Shown: positions 18,247 to 27,226 of the stretch, one piece after another
Numbering within the stretch: the stretch's first letter is position 1
Layout of the letters: the number at the start of each line of letters is the position of its first letter
Assembly: GCF_016415625.1 (NCBI RefSeq)
Contig: NZ_WBXP01000001.1
Span: 209,709 to 273,708, forward strand
Source: Shimwellia pseudoproteus
GTDB lineage: Bacteria; Pseudomonadota; Gammaproteobacteria; Enterobacterales; Enterobacteriaceae
Reading direction: 5' to 3'
DNA: 64,000 nt
Position numbers and translations under genes: made by a program
Notes under the pieces: generated by a model
The model's database searches: none
What the model saw: only the letters and a program-made list of their open reading frames with translations
What the model was told of the DNA's origin: nothing

Positions 18247-19569
18247 TTACTGGCTGATTCTGCGATAGATAACCGGCTGGCTATCCGGGGCGATATCGTT
18301 CACTTTTATTGCCGCTTTAACTGCCCGGGCCGCCTGCTGCCAGCTCTCTTCGCTGCTGGCATGGATGATTGCCAGCGGGTGCTGGTGGTCAACCCGATCC
18401 CCAAGGCGCGCCATCTCGTCCAGCCCGACACTGTAGTCAATACTGTCCGATGCCTGGCGACGCCCGCCGCCCATGCCAACCACCGCCATCCCCAGCGACC
18501 GGGTATCCATGGTGCTGACATAGCCTTCGCTGTCGGCATATACCGCCTTGCTCATGGTCGCTTCAGGCAGATAGCGCTGATAATGCTCAACAAAATCAGC
18601 CGGGCCCTGCTGGGCTGCCACCATGCGGCCAAAGACCTCGGCGGCTTTGCCGTTATCCAGCACCGCCTGCAGCTTCGCCCGGGCGTCCTGGTCATCGGTC
18701 GCCAGTTTGCCGGAGATCAGCATCTCGGCGCTGAGGGCCATGGTCACGTCCAGCAGGCGCGGGTTGCGATAGTCACCGGTCAGGAAACGCACCGCCTCAC
18801 GCACTTCCAGGGCATTACCGGCGCTGGAGGCCAGTACCTGGTTCATATCGGTCAGTAACGCCGTGGTGCGCACCCCGGCGCCGTTAGCCACGCCAACAAT
18901 CGCCTCGGCCAGTTGGGCAGATAGATCAAAAGTGGGCATAAAGGCACCACTCCCCACTTTGACATCCATTACCAGCGCATCCAGCCCTTCCGCCAGTTTT
19001 TTAGCCAGGATAGACGCGGTGATAAGCGGGATAGAATCCACGGTGGCCGTGATGTCGCGGGTCGCGTAAAAACGTTTGTCCGCCGGCGCCAAAGAGTTAG
19101 TCTGGCCGATAATCGCCACCCCAACATCCTGAATAATCTCGCGGAAACGGGCGTCGTCCGGAAAGATATCAAACCCGGGGATAGCCTCCAGCTTGTCCAG
19201 AGTGCCGCCAGTATGGCCAAGGCCGCGGCCAGAGATCATGGGAATATAGCCACCGCAGGCGGCCACCATTGGCCCAAGCATCAACGAGGTCACATCACCC
19301 ACGCCGCCGGTGGAATGTTTATCCACCACCGGGCCATTAAGCTGTAAATTCTTCCAGTCGAGCACGGTGCCGGAATCACGCATCGCCATCGTCAGGGAGA
19401 CCCGTTCAGCCATGGTCATATCGTGGAAGAAAATGGTCATTGCCAGCGCGGCAATTTGCCCTTCAGAAACGGTGTTATCACGGATACCGTTGATAAAAAA
19501 ACGGATTTCGTCATCACTTAATGGTAAGCCGTCGCGCTTTTTGCGGATAATTTCTTGTGCGAGAAACAA
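18247..19569 (-). CDS. deoA: Thymidine phosphorylase DeoA
   Basis: Converts thymidine (and deoxyuridine) plus phosphate to thymine and deoxyribose-1-phosphate. 440 residues. The start is TTG (protein [14 protein letters not shown]), which is also the E. coli deoA start as remembered. Phosphate/substrate motif [25 protein letters not shown] near 83-107 and the glycine-rich [15 protein letters not shown]. Follows deoC by 54 bases. Confidence 0.96.
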   Translation of the reverse strand: MFLAQEIIRKKRDGLPLSDDEIRFFINGIRDNTVSEGQIAALAMTIFFHDMTMAERVSLTMAMRDSGTVLDWKNLQLNGPVVDKHSTGGVGDVTSLMLGPMVAACGGYIPMISGRGLGHTGGTLDKLEAIPGFDIFPDDARFREIIQDVGVAIIGQTNSLAPADKRFYATRDITATVDSIPLITASILAKKLAEGLDALVMDVKVGSGAFMPTFDLSAQLAEAIVGVANGAGVRTTALLTDMNQVLASSAGNALEVREAVRFLTGDYRNPRLLDVTMALSAEMLISGKLATDDQDARAKLQAVLDNGKAAEVFGRMVAAQQGPADFVEHYQRYLPEATMSKAVYADSEGYVSTMDTRSLGMAVVGMGGGRRQASDSIDYSVGLDEMARLGDRVDHQHPLAIIHASSEESWQQAARAVKAAIKVNDIAPDSQPVIYRRISQ

Positions 19570-19623
19570 AACAACCCCCTGAACGTATCGGGTAGTTAGC
19601 GGCGGGAATCCGCCGCTGAGAAC

Positions 19624-20403
19624 TTAGTAACTGCTGGCGCTCTTGCCGTCGCCGTGGCCCAGCGCTTTCAGCAGGCTGGCCAGCAGGCTGGATGCCCCAA
19701 AGCGGAAGTGGCGAGAGTCAGCCCAGTCCGCGCCGAACAGCCCGTCAGCAATGGCGAGAAATTCTGCGGCATCTTCGGCGCTACGCACCCCACCCGCCGG
19801 TTTAAAACCAACGGTTTTCTGTACGCCCATGTCGCGGATCACTTCCATCATAATGCGGGCGCTTTCCGGGGTGGCATTGACCGGCACTTTACCGGTGGAG
19901 GTTTTAATGAAGTCCGCACCGGCGTTAATGGCAATTTCAGAGGCTTTACGGATCAGCGCTTCTTGTTTCAGTTCGCCGGTTTCGATAATCACTTTCAGCA
20001 GCACATTTGCCGCCGCGCAGGCCGCTTTACAGGCTTTCACCAGCTCAAAACCAACCTGTTCGTTACCCGCCATCAGGGCGCGGTACGGGAATACCACGTC
20101 AACTTCATCGGCACCGTAAGCAATGGCGGCGCGGGTTTCGGCCAGCGCAATATCAATATCGTCATTACCGTGCGGGAAGTTGGTTACCGTGGCGATATGT
20201 ACATCCGGCGTCCCCTGAGCATTCAGGGTTTTGCGGGCAATCGGGATAAAGCGCGGGTAAATACAAATGGCAGCGGGGGTGCCTACTGGTGTTTTCGCCT
20301 GGTGGCACAGGGCGATGACTTTCTCATCGGTATCGTCATCGTTAAGGGTAGTCAGGTCCATCAGTTTCAGGGCGCGCAGACTACTGGCAGTTAAATCAGT
20401 CAT
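19624..20403 (-). CDS. deoC: Deoxyribose-phosphate aldolase DeoC
   Basis: Class I aldolase splitting deoxyribose-5-phosphate into glyceraldehyde-3-phosphate and acetaldehyde. The ATG at 20403 ([20 protein letters not shown]) gives 259 residues, as in E. coli; the frame open to 20568 is the untranslated deo leader. Schiff-base lysine in DFIKTSTGK near residue 167 and the second lysine in [10 protein letters not shown] near 201. First gene of deoCABD, about 130 bases downstream of the DeoR operator. Confidence 0.97.
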   Translation of the reverse strand: MTDLTASSLRALKLMDLTTLNDDDTDEKVIALCHQAKTPVGTPAAICIYPRFIPIARKTLNAQGTPDVHIATVTNFPHGNDDIDIALAETRAAIAYGADEVDVVFPYRALMAGNEQVGFELVKACKAACAAANVLLKVIIETGELKQEALIRKASEIAINAGADFIKTSTGKVPVNATPESARIMMEVIRDMGVQKTVGFKPAGGVRSAEDAAEFLAIADGLFGADWADSRHFRFGASSLLASLLKALGHGDGKSASSY

Positions 20404-20535
20404 AACATTCTCCAACAAAAGAAATAAGAGCCCGGTAAATGACTCAATACGTTGGAGCGGTTCCTGGCTCCATGAAGATAAGTAGCGTTTCGCTCTTGCG
20501 CCAATGTCCGTGGCACCGCATATCACGCATTGTGA

Positions 20536-20551
20536 TGTTAGAATTTTAACA
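20536..20551 (-). promoter_or_regulatory. DeoR operator overlapping the deo -10 region
   Basis: TGTTAGAATTTTAACA is a 16-bp palindrome one base different from the E. coli deo operator TGTTAGAATTCTAACA. Read on the minus strand it contains TAAAAT, a plausible -10, so repressor binding would block the promoter. Confidence 0.85.
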
Positions 20552-20570
20552 TCGCCCGTCCGGGCCACAT

Positions 20571-20586
20571 CGTGATTCTATTCACA
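20571..20586 (-). promoter_or_regulatory. CRP site 1 of deoP2-type promoter
   Basis: CGTGA-TTCTAT-TCACA matches TGTGA-N6-TCACA with one change. Its centre lies about 40 bases upstream of the inferred deo start at about 20538, the class II activation spacing. Confidence 0.8.
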
Positions 20587-20622
20587 AAAAGACTGTGAAA
20601 TTGCATCAATACAGACATTATA

Positions 20623-20638
20623 TGTGATTTAAATAACA
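20623..20638 (-). promoter_or_regulatory. CRP site 2 of deoP2-type promoter
   Basis: TGTGA-TTTAAA-TAACA lies 52 bases (centre to centre) from CRP site 1, almost the spacing remembered for E. coli deoP2, where CytR binds between the two CRP dimers. The right half is weaker. A further TGTGAAATTGC lies between the sites. Confidence 0.65.
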
Positions 20639-20728
20639 AAATCATCGCCAGAACGGCAAACGCCCCCCCGGTTTCGGGAAGGCAAAATGGCCTTACAGGA
20701 TGATTTTAGTTGATATACCTGCCCCTTC

Positions 20729-20762
20729 AGAAAAAACACGGCACCGAACAAACGGTGCCGTA
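20729..20762 (-). terminator. Terminator of the fimbrial operon
   Basis: Stem ACGGCACCG / CGGTGCCGT with a six-base loop, followed on the minus strand by GTTTTTTC. It lies 37 bases beyond the usher stop and insulates the deo promoter from the fimbrial operon. Confidence 0.92.
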
Positions 20763-20798
20763 TTGGGGCAAAAAACGATGAGGGGTATCAGTAATTCA

Positions 20799-23459
20799 TC
20801 AGCGTTTTGCCAGCGCCAGCAGCTTCATCACCCGCGGCGTCATTTTCAGAGACTGCGGCAGCCCCTCGACCCCGGCAGCGCTACACTGCACATCACCGAC
20901 GATTTTGATCACATCCCGGGTACGTTTCACGCTCAGCGGACAACGCATTAACTGCCCATCCACCATCAGCCACAGCGCCTCGACTTTATGATTGGCCTGA
21001 AGGGTGAAACGCCCATCGCTCCCCAGCGCCGGTAATGGCTGGTTTAGCACCTGCGCATTAGCCAGCGGCTGCCCACCCGGCCCCAGCGCCCGGCCAAGGT
21101 AAATCCAGGTCACCGAGCTGCCCACATCACGCATTACCAGATGCCCCGGGGTCAGGAAGTACGGTTTCATTCCTCCGCCGTGGGAAACATTCGCAATGCT
21201 GCTGCGTCGGGTATTGACGTTCGCATCCCGGACATCCACTTGACCATACTGGTAGCCTTCCACCACCATCAGCGCCGCATCACCAAAGCCAAGCGTAACC
21301 GGCCGGTAGCTATTGCCATGTACCTCTGCTGCCGCCGTTTTACCGTTTTCTTCGCTGGGAGAGACTCTGACAGCCACCGCCGCTGCTGGCTCGCCACCGC
21401 CGCCACCGCCAATAAATGCACCGTACCGGGAAACCGCAAATGCCGAAGAATAGCCCGCTGTCACACTACTGCGGTTGCCCTGAACCTTGCTGTAGCTATC
21501 GCTGAGCGTGGCGTTAAGATCACCATAGCGGCCATTCACTCGGCCACTGATACCTCCACTGTAGTTATTGTCTTTATCACCAGAGAAATTAAGCCCCAGT
21601 TCGCGATACAGCCCCTGCTGCCACATCATGGTATGGTTGAGGTTATAGGTTGCCAGGGCGCTATTTTGCTTGCTGCTGCGGTAATCCACCGCCGCACTAC
21701 TGAAGCTGTCCCGGCCTGACGGTGATGGCGGCTGGGAAGCCCGGGATAACGATATCCCAAGAAAAATACCGTCATCCTTCTGATAGCCATAGTCGTTACG
21801 ATACAGCCCGGCGCGGCTATTAATATTCATCCGCTGCCAGTTAAAGGATTTATTCGCGCCAAGCTGCCAGGCCCGCGATGTTCGGCCCGGCGCATTGTAG
21901 CGCTGTACCGGGTTGAGCGGGTCAACGGGATCATAAGCCCAGTATGTCCGCCCTTTGTTTTTGGTTTCGGTATAACCCAGCGTGGTGGTTAAGCCAGAGA
22001 AAGGCACGGAGAGAGTGGCATTTAATGAGGTGTAACACCCGGCACTATTTTCTGTCCGACTGTCCGTTTTACTGCATACAGAACCACCGGTATTGTACCG
22101 ATACATACTCAGCATAAAACCATCGGTAAACGTCAGTTGCTGAATATCACCGCGGGAGCCATCATTACCCATGTAGCCGCTGACCGCGCTGCTAAGTACA
22201 CCAAAGCTCAGTGCCTTTTGCGCATCAAGCCGCACTTCGTGATAAATATTTTTATTAGATAGCGCGCTCCCGGCCGTCAGTTGGATATCCCGTAACGGCG
22301 ATATCTGGGCACCGGCTGCCGCAACAGTCTTACTTTGCAGGCCTGGCGCGCTCGCGTTAGCGGTGTCCCGACTACCGGCCTGTAAAAACCACTGCAGCCC
22401 ATTGCCAAACCCCCCACTGCTTTTGGTAAAGGGTTGCTGCTCAGTACGTTGCAGTACGCCATTTTCAAATACCCTGAGCTCAAGGCCGTAACTGCCCGGC
22501 GGAAAGGTACTGGTGTTAACCGCGTTAATCCCCGCAGCAAAATACTGGCTGCTCAGGAGTTGCGAACCACGATAGATATCCACTCTCGCATTGCGGTTAG
22601 TCTGGACCATTAATGGCGTTGCGTCCTGGCTTACCGCATTGTTGATATAGGCGCTGGTGGTCCCCACGCGAACGCCATTAAAGCGGTCAAGCGGCAGTAA
22701 TGAAAACCCAAAGCTTCCCCCCAACGGGCCAGAGAGATTACGCTGATCCATTCGCCCCGCCTGCAGGTAATAACGGTGGCCAAGATCCTGACGCGCATAG
22801 AGGTTATCAAACCAAAACATATGGCTGCGTTTTTTATCCATCTCCGTCAGCGTCAGCGCCCAATCCCCGCCTAAATAACGATTCTCCCCCAGGCCCAACG
22901 CTCCCGCGCCACTAACGCTCATATTTTTACTGTATTTATCACCACTGACGTTTATCGTCTGCCGGTGAACAAACGCATTAACGGCTTCGCTGGTCAGCGT
23001 GTTATAGCGATCGTCCGGGGTATTTTTCCCCAGCCAGCCAGGGTTAATAAAAAGCAGTACGGCCCCCTGGGATTCATCCAGAATCGCGGCGACATTATCA
23101 GTAGCAATAAAACCGCAACCGGTAACCTCGTTGCCATTACAGGCATATTGTCCATTGCGGTCCATCGGGCTGCTGAGTGCCCGCTTCAGCTGTTGTTGCT
23201 CCTCCGGCGCTAGTTGGGCGCCATTCAGGGCGTTAAATATCAGCTCAGGTTGATTAAAGCTGATCGTTTCTGGTTTCACGACCAGGGAAAATAGCCCCAG
23301 CTCGCGCCCGGCAAGTTTAACCTCGAGCTGCTCTTCCTGACCGTCGATTAATGATTCAAAACCAGGGGGGACTTTGAGCGGCGCGCTATTTTCAGCGGCA
23401 AGGACTGAGGGAGCCACAAGCAGTATTGGGGTAATGAACAAATACGCCTTGATGCACAA
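20799..23459 (-). CDS. Outer-membrane usher, CS1/CFA-type (alternate chaperone-usher family)
   Basis: Outer-membrane assembly pore for class 5-type fimbriae. The TTG at 23459 follows AAAGGAGG at six bases and gives 886 residues with a signal peptide (MCIKAYLFITPILLVAPSVLA|AENS); the frame is open upstream to 23528 but lacks a ribosome site. N-terminal domain (VPPGFESLIDGQEEQLEVKL), a long beta-barrel with repeated aromatic/glycine strands (GRMDQRNLSGPLGGSFGFSL), a plug-like segment (RGSQLLSSQYFAAGINAVNT) and a CS1-type C-terminal domain (CPLSVKRTRDVIKIVG). It resembles CooC/CfaC/TcfC rather than FimD. A terminator-like hairpin separates it from the pilin gene. Confidence 0.88.
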   Translation of the reverse strand: MCIKAYLFITPILLVAPSVLAAENSAPLKVPPGFESLIDGQEEQLEVKLAGRELGLFSLVVKPETISFNQPELIFNALNGAQLAPEEQQQLKRALSSPMDRNGQYACNGNEVTGCGFIATDNVAAILDESQGAVLLFINPGWLGKNTPDDRYNTLTSEAVNAFVHRQTINVSGDKYSKNMSVSGAGALGLGENRYLGGDWALTLTEMDKKRSHMFWFDNLYARQDLGHRYYLQAGRMDQRNLSGPLGGSFGFSLLPLDRFNGVRVGTTSAYINNAVSQDATPLMVQTNRNARVDIYRGSQLLSSQYFAAGINAVNTSTFPPGSYGLELRVFENGVLQRTEQQPFTKSSGGFGNGLQWFLQAGSRDTANASAPGLQSKTVAAAGAQISPLRDIQLTAGSALSNKNIYHEVRLDAQKALSFGVLSSAVSGYMGNDGSRGDIQQLTFTDGFMLSMYRYNTGGSVCSKTDSRTENSAGCYTSLNATLSVPFSGLTTTLGYTETKNKGRTYWAYDPVDPLNPVQRYNAPGRTSRAWQLGANKSFNWQRMNINSRAGLYRNDYGYQKDDGIFLGISLSRASQPPSPSGRDSFSSAAVDYRSSKQNSALATYNLNHTMMWQQGLYRELGLNFSGDKDNNYSGGISGRVNGRYGDLNATLSDSYSKVQGNRSSVTAGYSSAFAVSRYGAFIGGGGGGEPAAAVAVRVSPSEENGKTAAAEVHGNSYRPVTLGFGDAALMVVEGYQYGQVDVRDANVNTRRSSIANVSHGGGMKPYFLTPGHLVMRDVGSSVTWIYLGRALGPGGQPLANAQVLNQPLPALGSDGRFTLQANHKVEALWLMVDGQLMRCPLSVKRTRDVIKIVGDVQCSAAGVEGLPQSLKMTPRVMKLLALAKR

Positions 23460-23489
23460 AGCAAACCTCCTTTTACACAGAAGTCCATA

Positions 23490-23518
23490 CTTAAAACAGG
23501 GGCGCCAAAGCGCCCCTG
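23490..23518 (-). terminator. Attenuator-like hairpin between pilin and usher genes
   Basis: CAGGGGCGC-TTTG-GCGCCCCTG stem followed by TTTTAAG on the minus strand, placed 17 bases after the pilin stop and just before the usher start. Partial termination here would give much more pilin than usher mRNA. Confidence 0.8.
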
Positions 23519-23535
23519 AAAAGCTCATACATCAA

Positions 23536-24051
23536 TTACAGATTTGCGCTGACTGCGGCGGTGTTAAGGATGACGCTAACCACCCCCTGGTAAGAACCGG
23601 CAGTGGCGACCACACCCGGTGTTTTTTGCCCAATAACCAGATCCATCGGAATGGAGCCGTTATCAATACGGCCATTCGGGAACAGCGTGGCCGGCTGCAG
23701 ATCAATCACTGCAGTGCTCAGCTCGCTGCCGTTATAGGTTACCTTCAGTGGGATTGCTGCCGCAGAAGGATTGGTTACCGCCAGCAGCTGCGGCTCAGAC
23801 AACAGGCGAACCTGCACTTTCTGCGTTGCGTCATTGGTGTAGATCTTGGTGCTGACTTTTTCATTCAGCAGACCAACCCCTGGCAGGTAAGACATACGCA
23901 GGCTCTGCGGCAGTGCAGAACCATCGGCCTGTAACAGCTCAATGGTCGGATCGATGTCGGCAACAACGGTAATATCCTTTTGCACAGCAAAAGCAGAAAC
24001 AGAGAATAGTGATGCCAGGGCTACTGCCGCTGCTTTGTAATTCATTTTCAT
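23536..24051 (-). CDS. Major fimbrial subunit, CS1/CFA-I type
   Basis: Secreted pilin of the CooA/CfaB family: 171 residues with a signal peptide MKMNYKAAAVALASLFSVSAFA|VQKDITVVADIDPTIELLQ. The VQKDITVTA.IDPTI.LLQ.DG start of the mature protein is the donor-strand signature of class 5 pilins. It lacks the paired cysteines of type 1 pilins, as expected. It follows the chaperone gene by 18 bases. Order chaperone-pilin-usher equals cooBAC. Confidence 0.9.
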   Translation of the reverse strand: MKMNYKAAAVALASLFSVSAFAVQKDITVVADIDPTIELLQADGSALPQSLRMSYLPGVGLLNEKVSTKIYTNDATQKVQVRLLSEPQLLAVTNPSAAAIPLKVTYNGSELSTAVIDLQPATLFPNGRIDNGSIPMDLVIGQKTPGVVATAGSYQGVVSVILNTAAVSANL

Positions 24052-24069
24052 GAAAATATCCTTTTTTGA

Positions 24070-24804
24070 TTACTTACCTGATGAAGAAGCACCGGCGGCC
24101 AATATTGTTGTTGCCGGCGCCGATTTGCCAATGCGGTATTCGATTTTTACCGCACCGGATGACACCCCGGCAGGCAGCGCTAACGCTTCGCCGGGATAAA
24201 CACTCTTGTCCACGTTTTGCCAGCGACAGCTGCTATCGCTGGCGCCGGTGCACTGCGCAACACGCAGTACGCCATAACGCAAATTGCCTTTATTTATTAA
24301 TTCCTTTCCATCTACAGAGCGGACAATTTCCGGCTGTTGAACCCCTGGCATCAGGCGCACTAATACCCCCCATATGAGGTTCACATTTACTTTAGTTTTT
24401 TCCAGCTTGCTGTCCGGTTCAGGTTCATCCAGTGAAGGCACCGCCTCAAAATAAACCCGCCAGGCTTCTTCTTTTTCCGGCGAACGCAGGCTAATTAAAC
24501 GTACCGTTCGGGTGACACCGGCGGGTAAGATAAACTTCTCGGGGGAGACAATTATTCCCGGGTCGCCCTGGGGATCTTGTTCAGATTCAAACGCGGTAGC
24601 GGGCCGAGAGATACGCTTCACTACCGTACGCACGTATTGGGTATGTTCAGATTTAGATAATACCTGTAACGTTGTCGCCTCTTGCTCGCTATTATCAATA
24701 ACGCTACTCATAGGATAAACCGTCATATTTGCGAGCGAACTTCCACTACTAGCGATAAACAAAAAACTGGTTATTACTGTCATTCTTATTAATGAAGCGT
24801 TCAT
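24070..24804 (-). CDS. Periplasmic fimbrial chaperone, CS1/CFA-I type
   Basis: 244-residue alternate-family chaperone (CooB/CfaA-like). Signal peptide about 1-25 (ITSFLFIASSGSSLA|NMTVYPMSSVID). Ig-like domain 1 has QVLSKSEHTQYVRTVVKRI and the VSPEKFILPAGVTRTVRL G1-region strand; domain 2 follows VNLIWGVLVRLMPG. A Cys pair (CTGASDSSC) lies near residue 190. It should cap pilin subunits before usher delivery. First gene of the operon; its promoter is in the 24805-24900 region. Confidence 0.88.
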   Translation of the reverse strand: MNASLIRMTVITSFLFIASSGSSLANMTVYPMSSVIDNSEQEATTLQVLSKSEHTQYVRTVVKRISRPATAFESEQDPQGDPGIIVSPEKFILPAGVTRTVRLISLRSPEKEEAWRVYFEAVPSLDEPEPDSKLEKTKVNVNLIWGVLVRLMPGVQQPEIVRSVDGKELINKGNLRYGVLRVAQCTGASDSSCRWQNVDKSVYPGEALALPAGVSSGAVKIEYRIGKSAPATTILAAGASSSGK

Positions 24805-24901
24805 AGCACTCGTTCCCGTTCGGTGATGACGAGACCATAACGAGACACCGACGCGTTAAAAAGTGAAGTAATATTAATTTAACCGTGATGAGGAGTTAAT
24901 A

Positions 24902-24931
24902 ATGTCGAGGGGAATCAATGATAGGCAGTGA
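24902..24931 (+). CDS. Possible 9-residue leader peptide
   Basis: ATG at 24902 sits six bases after AGGAG and encodes MSRGINDRQ before TGA. It overlaps the start of the 54-codon ORF in the +1 frame, the arrangement of a translated leader controlling a downstream start. No homologue is recognised. It may be chance. Confidence 0.25.
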   Translation: MSRGINDRQ

Positions 24932-25082
24932 TCCTTTCTTAAGTCTCATTAAGTTATCACTGGAAATGGCGGACAGCGTTGGTCTGGCATCATTTATGGC
25001 CGGGATATCTGCGGCGTATTTCCCAACACCATCGCAGGTGGGTATATTTAATAGTCTATTGTTATCTTGTTTAGCTGATTGA
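24918..25082 (+). CDS. Unknown 54-residue ORF divergent from the fimbrial operon
   Basis: Not recognised. A 55-codon frame starting MIGSDPFLSLIKLSLEMADS and ending LLLSCLAD, with a strong ribosome site (GAGGGGA, five to six bases before the ATG). Composition is moderately hydrophobic with two possible helices (about 7-33 and 43-53) but no clear membrane segment. It lies between the divergent chaperone gene and convergent yjjV, in low-GC DNA. It may be a real small protein, a regulator remnant of the fimbrial island, or a chance ORF. Confidence 0.35.
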   Translation: MIGSDPFLSLIKLSLEMADSVGLASFMAGISAAYFPTPSQVGIFNSLLLSCLAD

Positions 25083-25260
25083 ACCAGCCTATTTCTATAA
25101 TATATTTTCAGCAGACAAATAATAGCCTGGCGCTATTTATCTGGCACCGCCTTTCCGCTAAAAATAACCAATACGGTTATTCCCCAGCGAAAATGATGAC
25201 CGCATCGCAATGTATTATCCAGCAAAAAAAACGTTATCAGAAAAGAAGCGCAGCTGGCGT
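25083..25260. other. AT-rich gap between the small ORF and yjjV
   Basis: About 180 bases of AT-rich sequence with no gene seen on either strand and no clear terminator for yjjV. It is probably the right-hand junction of the fimbrial insertion. Confidence 0.35.
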
Positions 25261-26046
25261 TTATGCCTCAGGCAGCATAAATAACCGCATGCTATTTTGC
25301 AGAATATGTTCCGCCAGAACCGGTGGTGCCTCTGGCCGTAATGAACACAATATCCAAAAGACCTCAGCCACCCGCTCCGGCCGGTTAGGTTGCCCTTGCC
25401 AGCCATTGAGGGGCATATCCGGGGCATCGGTCTCCAGTAACAACGCATCCACCGGTAGCCGGGCGATAACGTCGCGACTCTTTGTGGCCCGGGGATAGGT
25501 AATGGTGCCCCCAACACCAATCTTATACCCAAGATCGACAAATTGTTTCGCCTGCTGGTAACTGCCGGCAAAACCGTGCACCACACCGGTACGCGCCAGA
25601 TGATGGCGACGCAGGTGCATGGCCAGCTTATCGTGGGTGCGGCGCGAATGCAGGATCACCGGTAAATCATAGTGTTTCGCCAGCTGCAACTGGCTATCAA
25701 GCAACGCTTCCTGGCGGGTAAATTGTGGCGTATCCATATACAAGTCCAGCCCAATCTCACCTATGGCCACAATCGCCGGGTCGCGGCGGGCCAGTTGCTG
25801 CTCAAGCTGTGTCAGATGCTCATCACGATGTTCCGCCACCCAGAGCGGATGTAACCCCAATGCCCCATAAAGGCCGTTAAAGCGATGCGCTAAATCCAGC
25901 ACGGCCGGGAAACGGGCGGCACTGATGGCTGGCACAATGATATGCCTGACACCGGCGGCAGCGGCCAGCGCCAGGCTTTCGGCCTCATGGTGGGCAAAAG
26001 GCGGGAAATCAAAATGGCAGTGGGTGTCGACAAAATGCAGGCTCAC
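25261..26046 (-). CDS. yjjV: TatD-family metal-dependent DNase/hydrolase YjjV
   Basis: 261-residue TIM-barrel hydrolase. Metal motifs: VDTHCHFDF near residues 6-14 (HxH), the bridging glutamate in AIGEIGLDLY, histidines in LHSRRTHD and HGFAGS, and the late aspartate in LLLETDAPDMPL. TatD relatives act as 3'-5' exonucleases or DNA-repair nucleases; the substrate of YjjV is not firmly known. GTG start overlapping the yjjU stop by four bases (GTGA), so it is translationally coupled. Confidence 0.93.
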   Translation of the reverse strand: MSLHFVDTHCHFDFPPFAHHEAESLALAAAAGVRHIIVPAISAARFPAVLDLAHRFNGLYGALGLHPLWVAEHRDEHLTQLEQQLARRDPAIVAIGEIGLDLYMDTPQFTRQEALLDSQLQLAKHYDLPVILHSRRTHDKLAMHLRRHHLARTGVVHGFAGSYQQAKQFVDLGYKIGVGGTITYPRATKSRDVIARLPVDALLLETDAPDMPLNGWQGQPNRPERVAEVFWILCSLRPEAPPVLAEHILQNSMRLFMLPEA

Positions 26047-27131
26047 GCCGTGTCCTCTTTGGAGAACGTACCATCGTTGGCGTGGCGCTGGTCCATGGCT
26101 ATCATATCGGCAGGCTCATTGGCTGCCGGCAGGTCGCACTGGGGCATGATCACTGCCGGTGCCGCGGCCGCCGGCCTCACTTTCGGATGGTAACGCAGCA
26201 GCGGTGGTTGTTCCGCCAGCAGCGAGCCCACGGTGGCCAGAAAGTAGCGACCACATAAACGGCCGGTTTTGTAATCCGCGCGCAGCGCAGGCTGGCCGCT
26301 GCCCAGTGCCATACTGAGCAGTGGTTTTGGCGGATAGATTTCAAAAATTCTCACGTTGTCCGGCGGGTTTTCAATAAATTGCTGCATCGCTGAATAGCAG
26401 CTGGAATGGTGCTGCACCAGATTAATCAGTGGTTGTACGCTGCTATCCCCCAGCCAGCGCTCCATGCGTTTAAACCACTGCGGGGTATAGTACATTTGCG
26501 AAGGAACCGTGCGGATCACCACCAGGGTTTGCGCCCCCTGACGGACCGCCTCCTGGACCGGCACCGCGTCACTGATCCCGCCATCCTGCCAGACAGTGCC
26601 ATTCATCGGCACACCGTTACGGTAAAAACCAGGGATGGCGCTGGTGGCGCGGATCAAATCCAGCCAGTTGCCGTTCTCGGGGGAAAAGTAACTCGCCGCG
26701 TAGTTATCGCTGCGGCAGGTACAGATATAGAAGCGCTTACCTTTATCAAACAATCGGGCGGCGCTCTCCATCGCCAGCGGCATTTTGTGCGATGTGCTGT
26801 CCACCAGCCAGTCGAGATCGATTAAGTTACCTCCCCGGACAAAGCGCACCGGGTTAAAAAATTCCCGTTGGGTGGTGTAATGGGTGATAACCGTATGGGC
26901 ATAGCCCGGTTGATGGCACACAAACGCCGAAAGGTTTTGGGCCCCGGCAGACGTACCGTAGTAGCTGTCGAACGGGTTGAACCGGGCGCGCATAAATTCA
27001 TCCAGCACCCCGGCTGTAAAGATCCCCCGCTGCCCGCCGCCTTCACAGACTAACGCCAGCTTTCCGGGCCTGAATGGTTTTATCGCCAGTGGCATAATAT
27101 TGCCAAGCGTTATTGGTATGCGCTGCCCCAC
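26043..27131 (-). CDS. yjjU: Patatin-like phospholipase YjjU
   Basis: 362-residue patatin-fold esterase predicted to hydrolyse acyl lipids with a Ser-Asp dyad. Oxyanion motif CEGGGQRGIFTAGVLDE near 29-45, nucleophile elbow GTSAGAQN near 59-66, catalytic aspartate in WQDGGISDAVPV. GTG start (MGQRIPITLGNIMPL), matching E. coli. The last 50 residues are Ala/Pro rich and diverge. No signal peptide, so cytoplasmic or membrane-associated. First gene of yjjUV. Confidence 0.93.
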   Translation of the reverse strand: MGQRIPITLGNIMPLAIKPFRPGKLALVCEGGGQRGIFTAGVLDEFMRARFNPFDSYYGTSAGAQNLSAFVCHQPGYAHTVITHYTTQREFFNPVRFVRGGNLIDLDWLVDSTSHKMPLAMESAARLFDKGKRFYICTCRSDNYAASYFSPENGNWLDLIRATSAIPGFYRNGVPMNGTVWQDGGISDAVPVQEAVRQGAQTLVVIRTVPSQMYYTPQWFKRMERWLGDSSVQPLINLVQHHSSCYSAMQQFIENPPDNVRIFEIYPPKPLLSMALGSGQPALRADYKTGRLCGRYFLATVGSLLAEQPPLLRYHPKVRPAAAAPAVIMPQCDLPAANEPADMIAMDQRHANDGTFSKEDTA

Positions 27132-27183
27132 TGCGTTATCCCTGTTTTTATGTCGTCATCTTGTTATAGATCGGTAACGCAAA

Positions 27184-27226
27184 GAAGAAAACCGGAAAAG
27201 CACCTTTCGGCGTCTCTTTCCCGGTC
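27184..27226 (-). terminator. Probable terminator of ytjA
   Basis: On the minus strand ACCGGGAAAG and CTTTTCCGGT pair around a 15-base loop and are followed by TTTCTTC. The stem has one or two mismatches, so efficiency is uncertain. A GGGGG/CCCCC hairpin also lies at about 27251-27267. Confidence 0.4.
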
